Shown here: piece by piece, positions 18,480 through 25,934 of the stretch
Layout: each line of letters opens with the position of its first letter
How positions within the stretch are numbered: position 1 is the first letter of the stretch
Source of the DNA: Dyella nitratireducens
GTDB taxonomy: Bacteria > Pseudomonadota > Gammaproteobacteria > Xanthomonadales > Rhodanobacteraceae
Reading direction: 5' to 3'
DNA: 64,000 bases
Assembly: GCF_014642835.1 (NCBI RefSeq)
Contig: NZ_BMJA01000004.1
Coordinates: 65,678 to 129,677, forward strand
The notes under the pieces: generated by a model
Told to the model about the DNA's origin: nothing
Databases searched by the model: none
The model's input: only the letters and a program-made list of their open reading frames with translations
Program-made: the position numbers and the translations under genes

Positions 18480-18916
18480 GGAAAAGGTTCCTCTCAGGAC
18501 ATCGGACGCTGTGTGCGTACGCCAGATAAATTAATAACTATGTGTGAATTAAATTTTACAGCGCGTAGCCGATGTGCGCTGCGGGCATAAAAAGCGGACC
18601 CGATCACGGTGTTGCGTGCACGTCTTTGTCTCTTGAGGAGGAGGGGGGCTCGACCTGACAGCAGGAATGCGTGCAGTTCGTAGGTTGAGGTGCGAACCCC
18701 CCAACACAGTCGGAGATGCCATGTGCGGCATGGAAGTGCGCAACGAAAACCATTCGTAGACAAAGCAAAGCAAGTGACGAAATGTCGAATGCAATCGTTA
18801 TTGCGATATTTGATGACCTGCATTGCGTTATTTATCAGGCAAGCAAAACTTTACGCAGTTCGCATCCTGAGTGTTTGAAATAACGGGTCTACGAACCTGG
18901 ATGATAAAATTTCTTG
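18480..18916. other. Divergent intergenic region, AT-rich near the TonB receptor
   Basis: The 437 bases between the TonB receptor and the membrane-bound regulator contain an AT-rich island at 18527-18560 (ATAAATTAATAACTATGTG), out of keeping with the GC-rich surroundings. It is a likely promoter/operator for the receptor. A half-copy of the GTAGGTTGAGG repeat sits at 18680-18705. No gene is supported here. Confidence 0.4.
18680..18705. repeat. Degenerate single arm of GTAGGTTGGGG repeat
   Basis: GTAGGTTGAGGTGCGAACCC resembles one arm of the repeats at 6800 and 28097 with several changes and an extra C. No partner arm is close by. Confidence 0.6.
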
Positions 18917-21268
18917 ATGGGGAATCCAGTTTATTGCTTCGACGATTGTCGCCTTGATCCTCTTGCGCGGGAATTGACCCGCAACGGTGTGTCGGTTGCA
19001 TTGCCGGCCAGCGCATTCGATTGCCTGGTGTATTTGATCGAGAACCGCGCGCGGCCGGTCGGTAAAGATGAGCTGATTTCTGCCGTATGGGGGCGCGCCG
19101 ACGTCAGTGACAATCTGCTTGCGCAAACCATCGTGCGCTTGAGGCGCTCACTGGGTGATGCCGGCAACGATCAGCATTGCATCAAGACGGTGCCGCGCGT
19201 GGGTTATCGCTGGATGCTGGATACATCGATTGTTGTCCAGGTGTCCGAGCCGGTTTCTCTACACGTCCAGGCGATGGATGAAGCGAGTGATGCCGCCCAC
19301 GTCGCCAGAACATCACAAAGTGCAACGCGGCTGCGGCCTGCATTGCTGATCGCCTTGCTGCTTACGGTTGCCGTGGCGGCAGTGTATTGGGGACTGCAGT
19401 TTCACGGCGCCAGGGCAGCGACACCCGCGCTGCCATTCGATCACAGTTCGGCCATCGTGCTGCCTGCGACAGTACAAGGTCCCGATGATTGGAAGTGGCT
19501 GCAACTCGGCATGATGGATCTGATTTCGAACCAGTTGCGCACCGCCAAGGTGCCCACCGAAAGCAGCCAGAACGTACTCAATTTGCTGAATCAGAAGGAT
19601 AAGGAAAGTGGCGGCGATCTGGCGTCGTTCGCCTTGGTCATCAGCCCACGCGTCACGCTGGTCGACAACACCTGGCATGTGCATCTGGATGCGAAGAGTC
19701 GCGACGGACATGGCTGGCAGGCGGAATCTTCATCTGCCGATGTGCTAGGCGCGGCGCACGCGGCAGGCGATCTGCTGCTGGCCCAGCTTGGCTACGGTGC
19801 CGGCTCAACGCCGCATGGTGGCGATTCGCAACAGCAGTATTTGCTGCGTATTGAGGCTGCACAGCTGGCGGGTCATCCCGATCTCGCGAAATCGCTGATC
19901 GATCAAGCACCGCCCGATTTGCGCCGGACGCCTGAGTTTGTCTATGCGGAAGCGGATTTCCATTGCAATGCGGGCGAGGTCGAGCGTTGCGAACAGGCGT
20001 TCAATGATCTGCTAAAGCACTTGCCAGCCGACAAACAGGTTTTGCGCGGCAAAGTGCTCACCAGCCTTTGGTACAGCTACTACCGCAAGCATCAATTTGC
20101 GCAGGGCGAGGAAGCGTTGAATGAAGCGGTTCGCCTGCTGCAAGGGAAAAAGGATATCGAGGCATTGGCTACCGCCTATCTGGACCGCTCGCATCTTGAG
20201 TTCTTTGAGGCAAAGCTGGATGAGGCAGCCATGGATCTTGGCCTTGCCCGCGTCAATTACACGCTGGCGGGCGATACCGTGGGCCAATCGAAGGTCGACG
20301 TCTCGATGGCCGAAATCGCCGAACAGCGCGGGCAATTCGCCCAGGAACTGACGTTGTCGCAGCAGGCCTATGAACATTTTCAGCGCATGGGCATGCGCGA
20401 GCTGTTGTCCATGCCGCTGCAAGGGTTGGTTTATTCACACAAGATGCTGCTGCAGTTTCCCGATGAATTGGCTGCTACAGAACTGTATTGGCCGTTCGAA
20501 CAGAAAAACATGCAGTTTTGCGACGACTATGTGCGTCGAGCACTGGTCATTCTGCGCGCCGTGGCACTCGCTGATAGCGGCCGTACGTCCGAGGCGAGTG
20601 CGGTGTTGGAACAATTGCTTGGGCAATTCAAATCCACGGATGAAGCGGCGCAGCGTGCATGGGCGCAAGCGTTGCTGGCCGAACTGTCGCTGGAACGCGG
20701 AGAAACCCAACCGGCGTTGGCGTGGATCACTAGGGCCATGGATGGATCGGCGCTCAAGGAGGACGATAACAAGCGAAATATCGCGCAGGCATGGCTGACC
20801 AACATCAACATCCTGTTGCGTGCCGGCAGAGCAGATGATCTCAAGCGCACGGTTGCTGCCATGCAGACTTGGGCCGCGCCGCTTGCAGCGCACGACGAGT
20901 GGATCGAGCTTTACGTGATGCGTGCCACAGCGGCTGAGGCATGGAGTGAAGGGAAGCACGAGCAGGCGTTCGAACAGCTGAAGCTCGCCATGGCTCTGGC
21001 CGACAAGCTTGGTGTGCCCGACCTCATCGTGAGCGTCGGACAACCGTACGCACAGGTGCTGCTCAGCACAGGCAATGTGGATCAAGCTGTCGCGGTCAGC
21101 GGCCGTCTTTCGAGCTGGAGCGAGCTGGATTGGCGCGTTGCCTGGACGGAAGCCTGCGTGTACCGGGCGCTGGGCCAGATGTCGGCATGGGAGAAGTATC
21201 GAGGCAAGGCGCAGGCGCTTGCCGGCGACCGCCCCGAGCTGACCGAACCTGCCGTACTCGGGTTTTAA
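18917..21268 (+). CDS. CadC-like membrane-bound winged-helix regulator with TPR-type repeats
   Basis: 783 residues. Residues 1-100 form an OmpR/CadC-type winged helix (FDDCRLDPLARELTRNG, WGRADVSDNLLAQTIVRLRRSLGD, then TVPRVGYRW). A transmembrane segment follows near 140-160 (LLIALLLTVAVAAVYW). The remaining 600 residues are helical, with repeated Ala/Leu/Tyr spacing typical of tetratricopeptide repeats, and would be periplasmic. Such proteins sense envelope or periplasmic signals and bind DNA directly from the membrane; targets are unknown. The ATG at 18917 is preferred to the overlapping TTG at 18914. The gene is divergent from the TonB receptor, which is a candidate target. Confidence 0.85.
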   Translation: MGNPVYCFDDCRLDPLARELTRNGVSVALPASAFDCLVYLIENRARPVGKDELISAVWGRADVSDNLLAQTIVRLRRSLGDAGNDQHCIKTVPRVGYRWMLDTSIVVQVSEPVSLHVQAMDEASDAAHVARTSQSATRLRPALLIALLLTVAVAAVYWGLQFHGARAATPALPFDHSSAIVLPATVQGPDDWKWLQLGMMDLISNQLRTAKVPTESSQNVLNLLNQKDKESGGDLASFALVISPRVTLVDNTWHVHLDAKSRDGHGWQAESSSADVLGAAHAAGDLLLAQLGYGAGSTPHGGDSQQQYLLRIEAAQLAGHPDLAKSLIDQAPPDLRRTPEFVYAEADFHCNAGEVERCEQAFNDLLKHLPADKQVLRGKVLTSLWYSYYRKHQFAQGEEALNEAVRLLQGKKDIEALATAYLDRSHLEFFEAKLDEAAMDLGLARVNYTLAGDTVGQSKVDVSMAEIAEQRGQFAQELTLSQQAYEHFQRMGMRELLSMPLQGLVYSHKMLLQFPDELAATELYWPFEQKNMQFCDDYVRRALVILRAVALADSGRTSEASAVLEQLLGQFKSTDEAAQRAWAQALLAELSLERGETQPALAWITRAMDGSALKEDDNKRNIAQAWLTNINILLRAGRADDLKRTVAAMQTWAAPLAAHDEWIELYVMRATAAEAWSEGKHEQAFEQLKLAMALADKLGVPDLIVSVGQPYAQVLLSTGNVDQAVAVSGRLSSWSELDWRVAWTEACVYRALGQMSAWEKYRGKAQALAGDRPELTEPAVLGF

Positions 21269-21311
21269 GCACAGGCTGGTGTGCCCAGCCTGTGCGCTCG
21301 CCATGAAAGGC

Positions 21312-22070
21312 TCAGTCGCCGTTGTTGTTGCCGTTGTTTCCTTGCGGCGGCGGGTTTCGCGGTTGCGGCGCCGGCCGGTTGCCTTGCGGCCTACGATCAT
21401 TGTTGCCGCCCTGCTGACCGTTACCGGGCCTTGGGCCGACGTTACCGCCTTGTCCACCCGAGGGTGGTGGAGTGGGACGGTTGCCACCACTGGGTGGTGC
21501 GTAGTTGCCGCCATGGCCCCCGCTGCCAGGTGGCGGATAATTGCCGCCATTTCCTCCGCTACCGGGTTTCGGCGGTGGCCGATTGCCGGGACCCGGCGGC
21601 CGGTTACCGCCATGAGGTGGCCTTGGCATCGGCCGGACGGGTGGCCGCGGGCCGGGGTAAGGCCGAATGGGAACGGGCCGTCCATACCAACGGACGCGAT
21701 CGCGATAGAACGGCCGGTTGACGTAGTAACGGCCCCAGTAGGCGCTGATCGCAAAGGTCACGATCGGAATGCCGATGCGTGCGCCATAGTCGGTCACGAT
21801 CACCGGCTGGTTGTTGTACAGGTATTCGATATAGGGACCGGCGACCCAGCCACGACTGCCGACAGCCATGACATCGCACCACTGCCAGCCGTCGGTGCAG
21901 CCTTGCACGTCAACCGGCGTGCCGGCGTCCAACGTATAGATCAACGGATATTGCGGGTCCGGGCCCGCGAGCAGGTTCACCGTGGCTACGGTGTAGCCCT
22001 GCGCCGCAAAGGCAGCGGCGGGAACCAGGGTTAGAAAGACGGCTATCAACGACCACAGCATTCGCTTCAT
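21312..22070 (-). CDS. Exported SH3-domain protein with Pro/Gly/Asn-rich tail
   Basis: 252 residues: signal peptide 1-22, then a bacterial SH3-like domain (residues about 24-80, VNLLAGPDPQYPLIYTLDAGTPV...GWQWCDV...GWVAGPYI). A short aromatic linker follows, then about 110 residues of low-complexity Pro, Gly and Asn. Bacterial SH3 domains often bind cell-wall peptides; the tail may be surface-exposed or span the wall. Two cysteines (CTDGWQWC) could form a disulfide within the SH3 fold. The protein is monocistronic, transcribed toward the regulator gene, with 43 bases between the two stops. Confidence 0.8.
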   Translation of the reverse strand: MKRMLWSLIAVFLTLVPAAAFAAQGYTVATVNLLAGPDPQYPLIYTLDAGTPVDVQGCTDGWQWCDVMAVGSRGWVAGPYIEYLYNNQPVIVTDYGARIGIPIVTFAISAYWGRYYVNRPFYRDRVRWYGRPVPIRPYPGPRPPVRPMPRPPHGGNRPPGPGNRPPPKPGSGGNGGNYPPPGSGGHGGNYAPPSGGNRPTPPPSGGQGGNVGPRPGNGQQGGNNDRRPQGNRPAPQPRNPPPQGNNGNNNGD

Positions 22071-22140
22071 CGATCAATCCTCCAGGTGGGGACATACGAC
22101 GTGATTGCCGGTTCATGATGCCGCCGTTCCGTGCAGACGC

Positions 22141-22433
22141 CTAGGGATGCTCTGATCTATTCCACGTACCCGTCACCGCACTGTATACGTCTCTCACGGC
22201 GTTCCGGCGGTGAAGGCAGACTGGCTGTCTGTCGAGACGCCGGAACGCCGTGAGAGACGCATACAGTGCGGCCCCACCATGTTGAATTTAAAGGACGGGG
22301 TGACATCCAGAAGGCCCGCAGGCTGCACCGCGTGGCTTGAACAGACGGCCAGTCTGCCCTGCGCCACACGGCACACCCTGCGGGCCTTCTGGATGTCATG
22401 CCGGGTGCGTGGAATAGATCAGAGCATCCCTAG
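22141..22433. repeat. Long nested palindromic element, copy 2 (double hairpin)
   Basis: An outer inverted repeat of 32 bases (22141-22172 and 22402-22433, one mismatch) encloses two complete inner palindromes. Inner hairpin 1 has 34-base arms at 22176-22209 and 22238-22271 with one mismatch; inner hairpin 2 has perfect 22-base arms at 22301-22322 and 22377-22398. Each inner loop holds a version of the CAGACGGCCAGTCTGCC core. The element could fold as a cruciform with two side arms. It lies between the SH3 and FKBP genes, both on the minus strand. No reading frame of interest is present. Confidence 0.88.
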
Positions 22434-22445
22434 CGTCCAAGATTC

Positions 22446-22874
22446 CTAATGCACGTCCAGCAGTTCGATATCAAATACCAGGGCACTGTTCGCCGGCACG
22501 TCAGGGGCGGCCCCGCGAAAGCCGTAGCCCATGCGGGAAGGGATGATGACAGTGCGCTTGCCGCCGACCTTCATGCCGCGCACACCGCTTTCCATGCCTT
22601 CAATGACTTCGTTCGCGCCCATCGTGAAAGTGAGCGGCCGGCCGCTGTCGTAGGAACTGTCGATCTCGGTGCCATGGTGATCGGGCGCCTTGGCGCTGTA
22701 GAGCCAGCCGGTGTACTGGATGCGCACGTCCGAGTCGTCGCGTGCGGTGCTGCCCGTGCCCACCACCACGTCTTTCACCACCAGGGACGGTACGTCGTCG
22801 GCTCGGGCCAGCTGCGGGCCGAGGGTACCCAAGGCGAGCAGGGCAGCGGCGAGGAAGGCGAACGGACGCGGCAT
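22446..22874 (-). CDS. Periplasmic FKBP-type peptidyl-prolyl isomerase
   Basis: 142 residues with a signal peptide (1-25, ending LARADD). The FKBP fold is evident: VRIQYTGWLYSAK, FTMGANEVIEGMESGVRGMKVGGKRTVIIPSRMGYG and ALVFDIELLDVH. The conserved VIEGxExGVxGMxxG loop and the terminal VFDIELL strand line the proline pocket. It would catalyse cis-trans isomerisation of Xaa-Pro bonds in exported proteins. It is a single-domain form without the dimerisation domain of FkpA. The gene is divergent from the aroG leader. Confidence 0.92.
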   Translation of the reverse strand: MPRPFAFLAAALLALGTLGPQLARADDVPSLVVKDVVVGTGSTARDDSDVRIQYTGWLYSAKAPDHHGTEIDSSYDSGRPLTFTMGANEVIEGMESGVRGMKVGGKRTVIIPSRMGYGFRGAAPDVPANSALVFDIELLDVH

Positions 22875-22982
22875 GGAAAACTCCGAAAATGATGGCGGCG
22901 GGACAGTAACCCATCACAGCGGGCGACCATAGTCCATTCCCTCAGTTTGCATCGCAGCAATGATGTGGTATCACTTGGACCC

Positions 22983-23063
22983 ATGATCCTCACCCTCTCC
23001 AGCCGCTATTACTTTTGGTATGGCTATCCGATGCCGGCGGCGGAGCATGGTGCGCGATCGTAA
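22983..23063 (+). CDS. Aromatic leader peptide of the aroG attenuator
   Basis: A 26-codon frame ends 93 bases before aroG. Codons 8-16 read RYYFWYGYP, so six of seven consecutive codons (9-15) specify aromatic residues (four Tyr, one Phe, one Trp). This density next to a terminator hairpin is the signature of ribosome-mediated attenuation. The predicted peptide is otherwise unremarkable and would have no role of its own. The ribosome site is weak (TTGGA just before the ATG). Reported aromatic attenuators control pheA, trpE and pheST in proteobacteria; one on a DAHP synthase gene is a logical extension. Confidence 0.75.
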   Translation: MILTLSSRYYFWYGYPMPAAEHGARS

Positions 23064-23090
23064 CGAGTAAAGATCACCCACTTTCCAAAA

Positions 23091-23117
23091 AGCCGCCAGC
23101 CACCCTGGCGGCTTTTT
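23091..23117 (+). terminator. Attenuator terminator of aroG
   Basis: A 9-bp perfect stem, AGCCGCCAG (23091-23099) with CTGGCGGCT (23105-23113), encloses a 5-base loop and runs into TTTTT. The ascending arm (GCCGCC) can instead pair with GGCGGC at 23036-23041 in the leader coding region. That GGCGGC segment can also pair with GCCGC at 23002-23006, just upstream of the aromatic codons. These give protector, antiterminator and terminator alternatives. Confidence 0.8.
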
Positions 23118-23156
23118 CATTAGGTCGCCGGGAAAACCCGTAAGGAGTGCATTGCC

Positions 23157-24233
23157 ATGACCAGTCGTACCGACGACCTTCGCATCCGCGAAATCAAGGA
23201 AGTACCCACCCCCGCCGACGTGATGAGGGATTGCCCGCCCAGCGACGCGGCACTCGCCACCGTTGCCGATGCGCGCAATGCTTTGCACCGCATCCTGCAC
23301 GGTAAGGATGACCGCCTTGCCGTGGTGATCGGCCCTTGCTCCATCCACGATCCCGCTGCCGCGCTGGAATACGCCAGGCGCCTCGCCGCCGAACGCGCGC
23401 GGCATGCCGACACGCTGGAGATCGTGATGCGCGTGTATTTCGAAAAGCCGCGTACCACGGTGGGCTGGAAAGGGTTGATCAACGATCCTGACCTGGACGA
23501 GAGCTATCACATCGACAAAGGCCTGCATCTTGCGCGGCGTCTGTTGTGCGACATCAACGCGCTGGGTCTGCCGGCCGGCACCGAATTCCTCGATCTGATC
23601 ACGCCGCAATACATTGCCGATCTGGTGGCCTGGGGCGCGATCGGTGCACGCACCACCGAGAGCCAGTCGCACCGCGAACTTGCGTCGGGCCTGTCCTGTC
23701 CGGTGGGTTTCAAGAACGGTACCGATGGCAACGTAAAAATTGCTGTGGATGCCGTGCTGGCTGCAGCACGGCCGCATCATTTCATGGCGGTGACCAAGCA
23801 TGGGCGCACAGCCATTGCAGCCACCGCGGGCAATGAGGATTGCCATGTCATTCTGCGCGGCGGCAAGCTGCCCAATTACGATGCAGCGAGTGTGGATAGC
23901 GCCTGCGGCGCATTGGCGAAGGCAGGGGTCACGGAGCGCCTGATGATCGATGCCAGTCACGCCAACAGCGCCAAACAGCCGGAGAACCAGCCGCGCGTAG
24001 TGGCTGATATCGCGGCGCAGCTCGAAGCCGGCGAGACGCGTATTCATGGCGTGATGGTGGAAAGCCATTTGGTGGCCGGCCGCCAGGATCTGGTGCCCGG
24101 TTGTGAACTCATCTACGGACAGAGCATCACGGATGGCTGCATTGGCTGGGATACCACGGTAGCGGTCCTCGACCAGCTGGCCAAAGCCGTGCGCGTACGT
24201 CGTGAGCGGGTGGCGGCGCAGGTGGCGGCGTAG
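23157..24233 (+). CDS. aroG: 3-deoxy-7-phosphoheptulonate (DAHP) synthase
   Basis: 358 residues, the class I-alpha AroG/F/H length. Signatures include VVIGPCSIHD (phosphoenolpyruvate and metal site), RVYFEKPRTTVGWKGLINDP, GARTTESQSHRELASGLSCPVGFKNGTDG and the metal ligand region DASHANS. It condenses phosphoenolpyruvate with erythrose-4-phosphate, the first step of aromatic amino acid synthesis. An AAGGAG site precedes the ATG. Expression is probably controlled by the attenuator directly upstream, with feedback inhibition by an aromatic amino acid also likely. The paralogue specificity (Phe-, Tyr- or Trp-sensitive) cannot be told by eye. Confidence 0.95.
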   Translation: MTSRTDDLRIREIKEVPTPADVMRDCPPSDAALATVADARNALHRILHGKDDRLAVVIGPCSIHDPAAALEYARRLAAERARHADTLEIVMRVYFEKPRTTVGWKGLINDPDLDESYHIDKGLHLARRLLCDINALGLPAGTEFLDLITPQYIADLVAWGAIGARTTESQSHRELASGLSCPVGFKNGTDGNVKIAVDAVLAAARPHHFMAVTKHGRTAIAATAGNEDCHVILRGGKLPNYDAASVDSACGALAKAGVTERLMIDASHANSAKQPENQPRVVADIAAQLEAGETRIHGVMVESHLVAGRQDLVPGCELIYGQSITDGCIGWDTTVAVLDQLAKAVRVRRERVAAQVAA

Positions 24234-24298
24234 CGCTACTCCCCGTTGGCGGGTGTGCGTTCTATGCTTTGCGCCTTGGGCATTTGCGGAATGACGTC

Positions 24299-24574
24299 AT
24301 GGCATTGGAAATCCAGCATCTCGCTGCAGCACATCGCTTTGAAACCACAGTCGATGGCTTTGTCTCCGAGCTCGAATACAACCTGCACGGCTCGGTGATG
24401 ACCATTACGCACACCGGCGTGCCGGAGCAGGTCGGTGGACGGGGGATTGCCGGCGAGTTGGTGCGGACCGCGCTGGAAACGGCGCGTCGCGAAGGCTGGA
24501 AGGTTGTGCCGGCCTGCAGTTATGCGCAAGTGTGGATGGAGCGCCATCCAGCATTCAACGATCTGCGTGCATGA
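24299..24574 (+). CDS. GNAT-like N-acetyltransferase (YidJ-type, single domain)
   Basis: 91 residues. The pattern YNLHGSVMTITHTGVPEQVGGRGIAGELVRTALETARREGWKVVPACSY matches the short GNAT_acetyltr_2 family: beta-strand, V-loop GGRGIAGEL for CoA, and conserved PACSY followed by WMERHPAF. These proteins are small acetyl-CoA-binding enzymes of unknown substrate. The ATG at 24299 gives the family length; a farther ATG at 24269 is less likely. Its stop overlaps the start of the next gene by four bases (ATGA). Confidence 0.85.
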   Translation: MALEIQHLAAAHRFETTVDGFVSELEYNLHGSVMTITHTGVPEQVGGRGIAGELVRTALETARREGWKVVPACSYAQVWMERHPAFNDLRA

Positions 24575-25251
24575 ATACGGCGCCACGTGAAAGACGCGCG
24601 ATGCTTCGCCATTGGGCGCCGGTACGTTTTGTGCGTGCACGTCCGTGGCTGGCGATATCCGGCATTGTCTTCGTGGCGGTTTGCAGTGCGTTGCTGGTTG
24701 GCGGGGCGAAGCCGGCTTCCGCGTTGCTGCTCGGCTTCGATGCCGGTGCACTGCTTTATCTATCGATGGTGGCGCGCATGTTTCATCGGGCAACCGCCGA
24801 GCACATGGCAAGGCATGCGCAATGTCAGGACACCGGACGGCGTACCGCGTTATGGGTCGCGGTGACGCTATCCGTGGTGGTCATGGTGGCCTTGTCCACC
24901 GAGCTGCATGCGGCCAAGAATGGTGGCGCGCAAGCCATGGGCATGGCCGCACTCAGCATTGTGCTGTCGTGGTTATTCATGAACACCATGTATGCGTTGC
25001 ATTACGCGCATGGGTATTACGGCGATTTCGGCAAGCCGCATGAAGGGTTGGAGTTTCCCGGTACGAAACAACCCGATTACTGGGATTTCGTGTATTTCGC
25101 CTTCGTGATCGGCATGTGCTTTCAGGTGTCCGATGTGCAGATCACCAGCCATACGCTGCGCCGCACCGCGTTGCTGCATAGTGTGGTGGCGTTTTTCTTC
25201 AATGTGTTCATTATTGCCATTAGCGTGAATATTGCCGCTGGTTTGGCGTAA
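24571..25251 (+). CDS. DUF1345 membrane protein
   Basis: 226 residues with about five to six transmembrane segments and a short basic N-terminus (RERRAMLRHW). The stretch HYGDFG-like AHGYYGDFGKPHEGLEFPG, then PDYWDFVYFAFVIGMCFQVSDVQI, is the diagnostic core of DUF1345, a family of integral membrane proteins of unknown function. It is translationally coupled to the GNAT gene by a four-base overlap, suggesting they are produced together. A CCGTCATTCCCGC palindrome follows. Confidence 0.88.
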   Translation: MNTAPRERRAMLRHWAPVRFVRARPWLAISGIVFVAVCSALLVGGAKPASALLLGFDAGALLYLSMVARMFHRATAEHMARHAQCQDTGRRTALWVAVTLSVVVMVALSTELHAAKNGGAQAMGMAALSIVLSWLFMNTMYALHYAHGYYGDFGKPHEGLEFPGTKQPDYWDFVYFAFVIGMCFQVSDVQITSHTLRRTALLHSVVAFFFNVFIIAISVNIAAGLA

Positions 25252-25258
25252 CTCGAAC

Positions 25259-25342
25259 GGCCGTCATTTCCGCGAAAGCGGAAATCCACTTGCTCTGATG
25301 CGTTCTTGAAAATGGATTCCCGCTTTCGCGGGAATGACGGCC
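25259..25342. repeat. CCGTCATTCCCGC/GCGGGAATGACGG palindrome pair
   Basis: 30-base arms at 25259-25288 and 25313-25342 are reverse complements with two mismatches. Each arm contains the inner palindrome CCGCGAAAGCGG. The right arm differs by one base from 59827-59856. This type of dispersed repeat is common in proteobacteria. Here it may also terminate the DUF1345 and YajQ transcripts. Confidence 0.88.
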
Positions 25343-25377
25343 ATGAGGTGATGATGCCTTTCAAGGCAACCTACACC

Positions 25378-25860
25378 TCAATCGCGGAAATTATCGAACT
25401 GCAACGGCAGTTCCACATCCGCCTTGCGCAACACCGCCATCGCCAGCTGCAAGTCGTCTTTCTTCTTGCCGCTCACGCGCAATTTGTCGCCGTTGATCTG
25501 CGCCTCCACCTTCAGCTTGGCTTCCTTCAGCGTGGCGATCAGTTTCTTGGCGATCGGCTGCTCAATGCCTTGTTTCACGGTGATTTTCTGCTTCGCACCA
25601 GCCAGGTTCACTTCCGGATCGGCAATGTCGAGTGCGCGCAGATCGATCTTTCGCGCGGCCAGGCGGCCGCGCAGGATGTCCAGCATCTGCTGCAATTGGA
25701 AGTCGCTAGGCGCACTTTGCGTGATGACGGACTTGTCCAGCTCGAACTTCGCATCGGTACCTTTGAAGTCGAAGCGGTTGGAGAGCTCGCGATTGGCCTG
25801 GTCGACCGCATTGGTCAGTTCGTGCTTGTCGACCTCGGAGATGACGTCGAAGGAAGGCAT
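25378..25860 (-). CDS. YajQ family cyclic di-GMP-binding protein
   Basis: 160 residues, the full family length. Conserved segments are present: MPSFDVISEVDKHELTNAVDQA at the N-terminus, RFDFKGTDAKFEL, and DLQLAMAVLRKADVELPLQFDNFRD at the C-terminus. In Xanthomonas the YajQ homologue binds cyclic di-GMP and works with a LysR-type regulator to control virulence genes; whether that holds here is unknown. The ATG at 25860 follows AAGGACC. It is divergent from the FAD oxidoreductase gene. Confidence 0.95.
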   Translation of the reverse strand: MPSFDVISEVDKHELTNAVDQANRELSNRFDFKGTDAKFELDKSVITQSAPSDFQLQQMLDILRGRLAARKIDLRALDIADPEVNLAGAKQKITVKQGIEQPIAKKLIATLKEAKLKVEAQINGDKLRVSGKKKDDLQLAMAVLRKADVELPLQFDNFRD

Positions 25861-25934
25861 GATGGTGGTCCTTAGCGGGGTAGGCGCCAAGTTTATTGGA
25901 TAATGGGCAAACGTATGAGCATGGCGGTGATCGC

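Noticed and set aside
20435-21754. 439-codon frame opposite the regulator gene and the SH3 gene region
   Set aside because: It spans the ends of two real genes and is dominated by low-complexity Arg/Thr; not credible.
22946-22974. TTTGCA-17-TATCAC as promoter for the aroG leader
   Set aside because: Transcription would begin at the leader ATG, leaving no ribosome site; matches are weak (4/6 each).
25259-25342. CCGTCATTCCCGC palindrome as a novel element
   Set aside because: This motif type is a common dispersed intergenic repeat in proteobacteria; kept only as an annotated repeat.
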